The notes beneath the pieces are model-generated. The model was not told the DNA's origin and did no database searches. It saw only the letters and a program-made list of their open reading frames with translations. A stretch of 8,255 bases of DNA from NCBI GenBank assembly GCA_905236605.1, contig CAJORD010000330.1, positions 1 through 8,255 of the forward strand, in the 5' to 3' direction. Origin of the DNA: an uncultured Synergistales bacterium (GTDB taxonomy: Bacteria > Synergistota > Synergistia > Synergistales > Aminobacteriaceae). Positions 1 to 5,849 of the stretch are shown in pieces (within the stretch, counting starts at the first letter, position 1; every line of letters begins with the position of its first letter). A program made the translations under genes and the position numbers.

Positions 1-1512
1 ACACGTCCGCTCGATTGGGTTATAGATGAGGACGCTACAGTAGAATTTATTCCTTCCACTTCTCCCACAGGACAAAGAATTTATAAAAGAAGTCTCGATT
101 TTGTTTTAATAGTCGCTTGCGCAAAAGTCCTCGGACGAAAGGCGATCTTGCGACACTCAATCGCTGAAAATAATTACTGGGAGTTTGAAGACGGCCCCGT
201 AACTCAAGCCGATATTGACAAAATTAAAGCCGAGATGAGCGAGATAATCAGGCGTGACACACCCATAATTCGCGAAATTTTGACTATCGACAAGGCGCGA
301 AGGGTCTTTCAACGTCAAGGCGAAAATGAAATTGCGGAGTTGTTCGTGCGTGCTAATCTCGACCCTGTAGAAGTTTATCGCTGCGGGGAACGCTACGGAT
401 ATTTTTGCGGCGGTGCTCTTGCGCCTTCGACGGGACAACTTAGACTTTTCGACATCGTGCTTTATGGTCAGGGAATGTTATTGAGGCTCCCGAAGCCCGA
501 AGCTCCCGACGAACTTCCAGACGTGAAATTAGACCCTTCGATGGGAAAAGTTTTCTTTGATTACGCGCACTGGCTGCAAGTTCTTGACCTCGATTATCTG
601 AATAAACTTCATCATCGAGTAACGGAAGGAAAAATTCAAGAAATCGTTTTAATCGCGGAGGCGTTTCATTCGCAACGACTTGGCAATATCGCCGAAGACA
701 TTGCGTCGAAGCCTGTGAAGGTCGTAACGATAGCAGGGCCTTCGGGTTCTGGCAAGACAACATTTTCAGAGCGTTTGAAAGTTCAGTTGATGGTCTGCGG
801 AAAGACGCCTGTAACCTTGCCGCTTGATAATTATTTTAAAGAACGCGAGGATTCGCCTAAAGACGAGAGCGGCGAATATGATTATGAACGTCTTGACGCT
901 TTGGAACTTGATTTACTCGAAGACAATTTAACTCGAATCTTAGCGGGTGAAGAAGTCGTTACGCCGATTTACAATTTCATCACGGGCAAGAAAGAGCCGG
1001 GCAAAATCATAAAATTGAAACCGTCGGACGTTCTTATAATGGAAGGAATTCATGGACTGAATGATAGGATTTTAGAAATGTTGCCCGAATCAAGCCGCTA
1101 TGGAATTTTTGTATCGCCATTAACAGGAATTTGCATTGACCCTCATAACCGGACGAGCACGAGCGATAACAGATTATTGCGCAGAATAATTCGAGATTAT
1201 CGAACCCGAGGCAAGAGCGCGCAAACGACATTGGAAGTTTATCCGAAAGTTGTGAAAGGCGCGAAAAAATATATTTTCCCATATCGAAGCCGCGCGGACG
1301 TGATTTTTAATTCTGCGTTGCCATACGAGCTTGGAGTTTTGAAACCTTACGTTGAGCCGCTGCTGCACACGGTTGATGAACACTCTTCAGTTTTCAGCGA
1401 AGCGTTGAGACTGTTGAATATCTTACGTTTTGTTCCGGCTTTGAATAATGATGGCATTCCTAACAACTCCGTAATCCGTGAGTTTATCGGCGGCAGTTGC
1501 TTAGACGTGTAA
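1..1512 (+). CDS. Nucleoside (uridine-like) kinase with ThrRS-like N-terminal domain, 5'-truncated by window edge
   Basis: The reading frame is open from base 1 to the TAA at 1510-1512 (503 codons), so the gene starts upstream of the window and the TTG at 148 is not the true start. The N-terminal part resembles the N1/N2 (TGS plus SAD) region of threonyl-tRNA synthetase: an HSIAENNYWEFEDG segment follows a GQRIYKRSLDFVLIVA-type stretch, then an MSEIIRRDTPI helix. A middle region (YGYFCGGALAPSTG, EAFHSQRLGNIAEDIA) is typical of the Firmicutes nucleoside kinase family. The C-terminal P-loop kinase domain has Walker A GPSGSGKT at 736-759, the substrate motif PLDNYF, and LIMEGIHGLND as the Walker B region. 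The family is expected to phosphorylate uridine or a related nucleoside in the cytoplasm; the exact substrate cannot be read here. The ThrRS-like portion probably has no aminoacylation role (inference). No terminator follows the stop codon. Confidence 0.9.
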   Translation, partial: TRPLDWVIDEDATVEFIPSTSPTGQRIYKRSLDFVLIVACAKVLGRKAILRHSIAENNYWEFEDGPVTQADIDKIKAEMSEIIRRDTPIIREILTIDKARRVFQRQGENEIAELFVRANLDPVEVYRCGERYGYFCGGALAPSTGQLRLFDIVLYGQGMLLRLPKPEAPDELPDVKLDPSMGKVFFDYAHWLQVLDLDYLNKLHHRVTEGKIQEIVLIAEAFHSQRLGNIAEDIASKPVKVVTIAGPSGSGKTTFSERLKVQLMVCGKTPVTLPLDNYFKEREDSPKDESGEYDYERLDALELDLLEDNLTRILAGEEVVTPIYNFITGKKEPGKIIKLKPSDVLIMEGIHGLNDRILEMLPESSRYGIFVSPLTGICIDPHNRTSTSDNRLLRRIIRDYRTRGKSAQTTLEVYPKVVKGAKKYIFPYRSRADVIFNSALPYELGVLKPYVEPLLHTVDEHSSVFSEALRLLNILRFVPALNNDGIPNNSVIREFIGGSCLDV

Positions 1513-1528
1513 TAGCGTATGCTAAAAT
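1497..1528 (+). promoter_or_regulatory. Candidate extended -10 promoter for the solute-binding-like gene
   Basis: TG-C-TAAAAT at 1520-1528 matches the extended -10 pattern TGnTATAAT with one hexamer mismatch. A poor -35 candidate, TTGCTT, lies at 1497-1502 with a long 20-base spacer, so the extended -10 would carry most of the recognition. It sits just after the kinase stop codon and 33 bases before the ATG at 1562. The same TTGCTT and TGnTAAAAT elements occur on the - strand before cobQ, which modestly supports both. No experimental signal is available. Confidence 0.4.
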
Positions 1529-1561
1529 CATAAAAATTTTTGAAAAGGAGATTTTCTTTTA

Positions 1562-2482
1562 ATGACCAAAAAGTTTTACCGTTTTGTCATCGCGGCATTA
1601 GTTATTTCTGTTTTATTTTCGTCATGTGCTTTTGCTGCACGCAAGGACAATCTTAAATCCGTTCACTGTGGCGTATTAAATTATCTTGGCACAACCGAAG
1701 ACGAGTTTCAAAACGCCGTTGACGAGTTCAGAAAAACCCTGCCTGATTATTTTAATATGCTCTACGTAACAGAACAGCAAGATTTAATGAAAATGCTCAA
1801 CGCTTTCCGCGACAACCGTCAAGTGATTCATTTTTATGATAATTTAACTTCTATGTTGATGGCTGTTGAGGCCGGACGCGTTGATGAAATTTCCTTGCCC
1901 GAAAGCACAGCTAGATATATCATGAAGAGCGATCCTGAATACAAAATTATTTTTACAATCCGTATGCCTTCAGCGATTTCTTTGGGGTTCAGAGCCGAAA
2001 ATACAGCTCTTCGCGACGAGCTTAACAAAGTCATTACGGCAATGAAAGAGGACGGAACATTGAAAACCCTCGAAGAAAAATTCATAAAATCAGATGCAGC
2101 TCCCGAAGCAGTCGCGTTTGAAAAATTTGACGATGCCGACAAAATTACTGTAGCTGTTACCGGCGATATGGCTCCGATAGATTTTATTGCTGAAGACGGT
2201 CAGCCCGCAGGTTATAACACTGCCGTTCTTTCTGAAATTGGCAAACGAATGAAAAAGAACATCGAAATGATCAACATCGAAGCCGGAGCACGTTCAGCGG
2301 CACTTGCTTCAGGAAAAGCCGACGTAATTTTCTGGTACAGAACAACAAAAGGTATGACAATCACCGAAGACGATTCAAAAATTGAAAATCCGATTAATTC
2401 TGTAATTAAAGACTCTGGAGAAAACGTTATTATTTCTGTTCCGTATTATGAATGGGAAAGAACTTTAATGCTAACGAAATAA
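1562..2482 (+). CDS. Exported tandem solute-binding-like protein (SBP_bac_3-like), incomplete second domain
   Basis: This 306-residue protein starts at an ATG 11 bases after AAGGAG (1545-1550). Residues 1-25 form a signal peptide with a positive start, a hydrophobic core, and a likely signal peptidase I cut after CAFA. The Cys at 22 lacks a good lipobox, so a lipoprotein is less likely. Residues about 30-176 resemble a family 3 extracellular solute-binding domain and end in the typical LNKVITAMKEDGTLKTLEEKF helix. Residues about 194-306 resemble the start of a second such domain (KITVAVTGDMAPIDFI, DGQPAGYNTAVLSEIGKR, GARSAALASGKADVIFW) and then stop, so the second domain is short of its usual length. 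The expected location is periplasmic or cell-surface. No ABC permease or ATPase gene is adjacent, so a free-standing binding or sensing role is as likely as transport. The ligand is unknown, though the fold commonly binds amino acids. Confidence 0.8.
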   Translation: MTKKFYRFVIAALVISVLFSSCAFAARKDNLKSVHCGVLNYLGTTEDEFQNAVDEFRKTLPDYFNMLYVTEQQDLMKMLNAFRDNRQVIHFYDNLTSMLMAVEAGRVDEISLPESTARYIMKSDPEYKIIFTIRMPSAISLGFRAENTALRDELNKVITAMKEDGTLKTLEEKFIKSDAAPEAVAFEKFDDADKITVAVTGDMAPIDFIAEDGQPAGYNTAVLSEIGKRMKKNIEMINIEAGARSAALASGKADVIFWYRTTKGMTITEDDSKIENPINSVIKDSGENVIISVPYYEWERTLMLTK

Positions 2483-2530
2483 GAAATTAAAATTTTCCTC
2501 ATGCCTAATTCCTCGTTTTTAATAAACAGC

Positions 2531-2560
2531 TAAAAATTTTTTAAGGAGTTCAGTTTTATG
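2531..2560 (+). promoter_or_regulatory. Translation leader A (A/T palindrome plus Shine-Dalgarno), near-copy of leader B
   Basis: The 30 bases ending in the ATG of the first SH3b gene comprise an A5T6 run, AAGGAG at 2543-2548, and the spacer TCAGTTTT before ATG. They match the 30 bases before and including the start codon of the next gene at all but two positions, by hand alignment. The conserved Shine-Dalgarno with a 9-base spacer fixes both start codons. The match indicates tandem duplication that included the leader, or selection for equal translation. Confidence 0.7.
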
Positions 2561-3124
2561 TCGAAGAAATTTGCTTTAATGTTCCTTGCGCTGCTTGTCG
2601 GCGCGTCTGTCGCTTGGGCTGTCGAAAGCCCGATCCCTCCGTCAAAAGGTCAATGGGGCTTCGCTCTCGAAGATTCTCTCCCGCTTTATGAAAAAGCCGA
2701 TGCCGATTCAGATTCTGAATATGTCGATTTCGACGGCGAATGGTTCAAAGTCCCTAGCGCCGTTCGTGATTCAGATAATAATCTGTGGTACAAAGTCAAC
2801 ATTGACGGCCAAAGCGGTTGGCTCGCTCAAAATGGCGTTAGATTAAAACTGCAAAATTCTGGAAAGAGTAAAGCTGCAACAAATCTCTATAAAAAATACA
2901 AGAAAAATAAAAGTGCTTTGCGTTCGCTCATCGGTCTGACTCAAGATGAAGTTCGCAGCACGCTTGGCACTCCTACAATGCGCGAAACGCCTTACGAAGA
3001 AAGCGAAGTTAATATTTTGTCGTTTGAACTTACAGACAGAAAGATGACGCTCGTTGTAACGCTTCGTGATGGTGAAGTCGAAAAAGCCGTTTTCAAAGAA
3101 GGCCGCGCTGGTCAGACAGATTAA
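2558..3124 (+). CDS. Secreted SH3b plus BamE/SmpA-like domain protein, paralog A
   Basis: The protein has 188 residues. Residues 1-21 are a signal peptide (likely cut AWA|V). Residues about 36-98 resemble a bacterial SH3 domain: LPLYEKAD at the start, a WFKV strand, NNLWYKVNIDGQSGWLA near the end. A lysine-rich linker (about 103-120, YKKYKKNK) follows. Residues about 123-182 carry the GLTQDEVRSTLGTPT signature and the paired strands of the BamE/SmpA-OmlA fold, ending DGEVEKAVF. BamE-like domains occur in envelope-associated proteins and SH3b domains often bind peptidoglycan or peptides, so a cell-envelope role is inferred without a specific partner. There is no lipobox and no catalytic motif. 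It is followed 34 bases later by its paralog, with which it shares about 45 of 74 residues over the SH3b region without gaps (hand count). No terminator lies between them. Confidence 0.75.
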   Translation: MSKKFALMFLALLVGASVAWAVESPIPPSKGQWGFALEDSLPLYEKADADSDSEYVDFDGEWFKVPSAVRDSDNNLWYKVNIDGQSGWLAQNGVRLKLQNSGKSKAATNLYKKYKKNKSALRSLIGLTQDEVRSTLGTPTMRETPYEESEVNILSFELTDRKMTLVVTLRDGEVEKAVFKEGRAGQTD

Positions 3125-3131
3125 TAAAAAA

Positions 3132-3161
3132 TAAAAAATTTTTAAGGAGATCAGTTTTATG
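3132..3161 (+). promoter_or_regulatory. Translation leader B, near-copy of leader A
   Basis: An A6T5 run is followed by AAGGAG (3144-3149) and a 9-base spacer to the ATG at 3159. Only two positions differ from leader A: the A/T centre of the palindrome and the base just after AAGGAG. It lies entirely within the 34 bases between the two paralogous genes, leaving no room for a separate terminator and promoter, so co-transcription is likely. Confidence 0.7.
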
Positions 3162-3791
3162 TTAAGGAAAATTTTGCTTTTACTTTTCTTAGTTTCTCTT
3201 CCGTTTGCGTCGTATGCACAGGATCGAGTCTCTTTGCCTGTGCCACCTTCAAAAGGTCAATGGGCCTTTGCTCTCGAAGATTCTTTGCCACTCTATCAAA
3301 ATCCGGATTCAAAGGCAGACGTCGAATATATTGAACTCCCTGAAGAGTGGTTGAAGGTCATCAGCGCCGTTCGAGATAACGAAGGCAATCTTTGGTGCAA
3401 AATTAAAGTCGGAAAATTTAGCGGTTGGCTTGCACAGAACGGAATTTTATTGAAGATGGGGCCGAAGAGCAAAACGGCTTCGGATTTATACGACGCTTAC
3501 GCAAGAAAGATGAAGAAAGCTCAAAAATCTCCCGAACTGTTCATCAGCGAAGACCCGAACGAATGCAAAGCGTTTTTAGGTTTCAATCCCTTAGGAATGA
3601 GCGAGACTTCGATACAAAAACGTCTTGGAACTCCGACAGCTCGCTACACTGATTATTTTGAACCTCAATTCACGACACTTGCCTACGAGTTTCCACATAA
3701 AGACATGACCTTCGATGTCTGTATGGAAAATGGCAAAGTCTATACAATCCGTCTGAACAACAGGCAAGCCGGAAAAATTTCGTTTAACTAA
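3159..3791 (+). CDS. Secreted SH3b plus BamE/SmpA-like domain protein, paralog B
   Basis: The protein has 210 residues. Residues 1-20 form a signal peptide (likely cut SYA|Q). The SH3b-like region (about 38-100) closely matches paralog A, including the blocks PPSKGQW, FALEDSLPLY, ISAVRD and SGWLAQNG. The linker is longer than in A, adding a segment around residues 118-142 (KMKKAQKSPELFISEDPNECKA region), which accounts for most of the length difference. The C-terminal BamE-like half has LGMSETSIQKRLGTPTARY and then strands ending NGKVYTIRLNNRQ. Three cysteines (80, 137, 188) are absent from the mature part of A, so a disulfide is possible (inference). It probably arose by tandem duplication and diverged more in the C-terminal half. 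The cbiB start follows its stop by only 7 bases. Confidence 0.75.
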   Translation: MLRKILLLLFLVSLPFASYAQDRVSLPVPPSKGQWAFALEDSLPLYQNPDSKADVEYIELPEEWLKVISAVRDNEGNLWCKIKVGKFSGWLAQNGILLKMGPKSKTASDLYDAYARKMKKAQKSPELFISEDPNECKAFLGFNPLGMSETSIQKRLGTPTARYTDYFEPQFTTLAYEFPHKDMTFDVCMENGKVYTIRLNNRQAGKISFN

Positions 3792-3798
3792 ATAAATT

Positions 3799-4863
3799 TT
3801 GAAGTTTGCGCTGATTTTTTGCCTTGCGATTTTTTGCGATTGGATTTTAGGAGATCCAAAATTTCTCCCTCACCCTGTGAGATTAATCGGGCGTTTCATA
3901 ACCGTAGGGCAAAAAATTTTATTCACTGATGAAAATTCTTTAATACGCGGCCTCGCTCTGTGCTCTTTGACAATCGGCACGACGGGGCTTTTAGTATGGC
4001 TCGCGCTTTATATCACGAGCAATAATTTTTTCGTGCAAATTTATTTTTTATATTCGGCTCTTGCGTGGCGCGATTTGAAAGACGAGACCGAAATAATTTT
4101 TCATGCTCTCTTGAATAAAAATCTTAAAGAGGCTCGAAAATTTTTATCTTACGTCGTCGGACGCGACACGGAAAAATTAAACGAAACTGAAATCACTCGT
4201 GCGGTTATCGAAACTGTTGCAGAAAATTCGATTGACGGAGTTATATCCGTGATATTTTATGCAGCACTTGGCCATATGATTAATAAAAATTTTGGCGCGG
4301 TTTTATGTGTCTGGATTTTCAAGGCCGCGAGCACTTTAGATTCAATGGTCGGCTATGAAAAATATAAAAAATTTGGCTGGGCTTCAGCGCGGCTCGATGA
4401 TTTATTAAATTTTATTCCGGCGCGGCTCGGCGGTCTTATTATCGTGATTGCGGGAAAAATTTTTGAGCTTCGTGATAAGTCGTTGAACACGATAATTTAT
4501 TCTTTAATAAGAAAACTTTTGAGAAAATTTTTCATGTTGAACGACGATAGCGATTCTAAATTCATTTTGAAAATTTTTAAGTCCGCAAAAAAAGAATCTC
4601 AGAGTGCTTTGAAAATTTTTCTTCGCGATCGACATAATCACGCAAGCCCAAACAGTGCCCACGGTGAAAGCGCCTTCGCCGGTGTCTTAAATATAAAACT
4701 TGGCGGCGGAGCTTCTTATAATGGAGTCTTTGAAGCTAGGCCGGAAATTAATCCCGAAGGACAAGAGCCAGAAATTTTTGATATTGTTCGAGCGTGGCGA
4801 TTATTAGATGTTTCGTGCGCGGCGTTCGCTGTGATGATGATATTGGCAACATGGATTTTTTAA
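3799..4863 (+). CDS. cbiB: Adenosylcobinamide-phosphate synthase CbiB
   Basis: This integral membrane enzyme attaches aminopropanol phosphate (or aminopropanol) to adenosylcobyric acid. Family signatures are clear: CDWILGDP and HPVRLIGRFI at the N-terminus, VGRDTEKLNETE (about 120-131), RAVIETVAENSIDGVIS (134-150), STLDSMVGYEKY (178-189), ASARLDDLLNFIPARLGG (196-212) and ASPNSAHGESAFAGVLNIKLGG (282-303). Hydrophobic segments lie near 1-18, 50-72, 76-90, 145-175, 208-222 and 335-354. At 354 residues it is longer than the usual 310-320 because of an extra basic, soluble segment around 225-275. The TTG start at 3799 is chosen because an in-frame TAA lies at 3793-3795 and the next non-ATG option at 3811 would cut into the first helix. 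There is no good Shine-Dalgarno, so translation may depend on ribosomes finishing the upstream gene 7 bases away. The 3' end overlaps cobD by 13 bases. Confidence 0.92.
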   Translation: MKFALIFCLAIFCDWILGDPKFLPHPVRLIGRFITVGQKILFTDENSLIRGLALCSLTIGTTGLLVWLALYITSNNFFVQIYFLYSALAWRDLKDETEIIFHALLNKNLKEARKFLSYVVGRDTEKLNETEITRAVIETVAENSIDGVISVIFYAALGHMINKNFGAVLCVWIFKAASTLDSMVGYEKYKKFGWASARLDDLLNFIPARLGGLIIVIAGKIFELRDKSLNTIIYSLIRKLLRKFFMLNDDSDSKFILKIFKSAKKESQSALKIFLRDRHNHASPNSAHGESAFAGVLNIKLGGGASYNGVFEARPEINPEGQEPEIFDIVRAWRLLDVSCAAFAVMMILATWIF

Positions 4864-5849
4864 TTCACGGCGCAAACCCGGAAAATTTATATCGAGCCTT
4901 TAATATCGAAGTTCCTGAAAAAATTTTAGACTTCAGCACGAACACAAATATATTTCCATGCCCGGATTTTGATTTAGATATTAAAAATTTCGTCTCGAGT
5001 TATCCTGACCCGGATTGTCGAGAGCTGCGCGAAATAATTTCACAGCGTGAAGACGTTTCCACAAAAAAAATTTTGTTCACGAACGGCATCAACGAAGCAA
5101 TTTTTTTGCTAGCGAATTTATTTGAGGCCAAGCGCGTCGGGATTTTTCAGCCGTGTTACTCGGAATACGCGCGGGCATTTCGCAACGCGATAAATGTTTT
5201 TGAAATCGAAAGCGCAAAAAATTTTGACGTATTTATAATCGTAAATCCCAATAATCCAACAGGAATTTTTATAAAAAATCTCGCTGATTTAATTCAAAAA
5301 TTTCCAGCCACAATTTTTATAATTGACGAGGCATATATAGATTTTCTTTTGAACGACACGCCCGAAAAATTAAATTTTGAAAACGTGATTTTGTTGCGTT
5401 CACTCACGAAATTTTTTCATTTGAGCGGCGCAAGAATTGGTTATGTCATCGCGCAAGAAAAAATCATTGACACGCTCAAAAATTTTCAACCGTCGTGGAG
5501 CGTCAACGCCGTAGCACAAGAACTCGCGATTCGATTTCTGAACGACAAAAATTTTTATGAAAACTCACGAGAATTTTATAAAATCCACACGCCAAAATTC
5601 ATAAACGCATTGAGAAATTCAGGTTTTGAAGTCAAGAACACGTCCGTGAATTTCTTTTTGATGAAAGTGAAAAATGATTTTGAAGTTATAAAATTTTTGT
5701 TGAAGTCCGGAATCGTTGTGCGACACACGCGAAACTTTCCCGGACTTGATGGCCGCTATATTCGAGTTGCAACGAGAGCGCCGGAAGAAAATAACTTTTT
5801 CATCGAGACATTAAACCACGCAAAAAATTCAAATCCAGATTATTTTTAA
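4851..5849 (+). CDS. cobD: L-threonine-O-3-phosphate decarboxylase CobD (PLP enzyme)
   Basis: This 332-residue fold-type I PLP enzyme is expected to convert L-threonine O-3-phosphate to (R)-1-amino-2-propanol O-2-phosphate, the substrate of the adjacent CbiB. Visible features are HGANPENLY and DFSTNTNIF at the N-terminus (the CobD form of HGGN and DFSxNxNP), YPDPDCRELR (51-60), VNPNNPTG (131-138), IIDEAYIDF with Asp159, and SLTKFFHLSGARIGY with the PLP lysine at 187. The C-terminal arginine motifs are VVRHTRNFPGLDGRYIRVATR. The ATG at 4851 is chosen over the GTG at 4794 because the family N-terminus begins at MDFLIHGAN and the extra upstream residues only mirror cbiB coding. No Shine-Dalgarno is obvious, which fits translational coupling to cbiB. 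HisC (histidinol-phosphate aminotransferase) is the main alternative by fold; context and the N-terminal motif favour CobD. The 3' end overlaps cobQ on the other strand. Confidence 0.88.
   Translation: MDFLIHGANPENLYRAFNIEVPEKILDFSTNTNIFPCPDFDLDIKNFVSSYPDPDCRELREIISQREDVSTKKILFTNGINEAIFLLANLFEAKRVGIFQPCYSEYARAFRNAINVFEIESAKNFDVFIIVNPNNPTGIFIKNLADLIQKFPATIFIIDEAYIDFLLNDTPEKLNFENVILLRSLTKFFHLSGARIGYVIAQEKIIDTLKNFQPSWSVNAVAQELAIRFLNDKNFYENSREFYKIHTPKFINALRNSGFEVKNTSVNFFLMKVKNDFEVIKFLLKSGIVVRHTRNFPGLDGRYIRVATRAPEENNFFIETLNHAKNSNPDYF

Noticed and set aside
440..763. Antisense open frame opposite the nucleoside kinase
   Set aside because: It is a shadow of conserved coding sequence with no start signal or recognisable motif.
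1618..1630. Lipobox in the solute-binding-like protein (FSSC)
   Set aside because: Phe at -3 and Ser at -2 do not fit a lipobox well, and CAFA gives a good signal peptidase I site just after.
2483..2557. Terminator or promoter between the solute-binding-like gene and the first SH3b gene
   Set aside because: Only A/T self-complementary runs are present, with no GC-containing stem and no -35/-10 pair at proper spacing.
2586..2846. Alternate-frame open frame of 86 codons inside the first SH3b gene
   Set aside because: It lies wholly within a well-supported gene, has no Shine-Dalgarno and has no recognisable domain.
3770..3800. Possible cobalamin riboswitch before cbiB
   Set aside because: The gap is only 7 bases and no B12-box-like GCCACTG was seen there or in 6649-6768, so a riboswitch cannot be supported.
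4794..4850. Upstream GTG start for cobD
   Set aside because: The extra 19 residues mirror the cbiB 3' end in another frame and do not match the CobD N-terminus, which begins at MDFLIHGAN.
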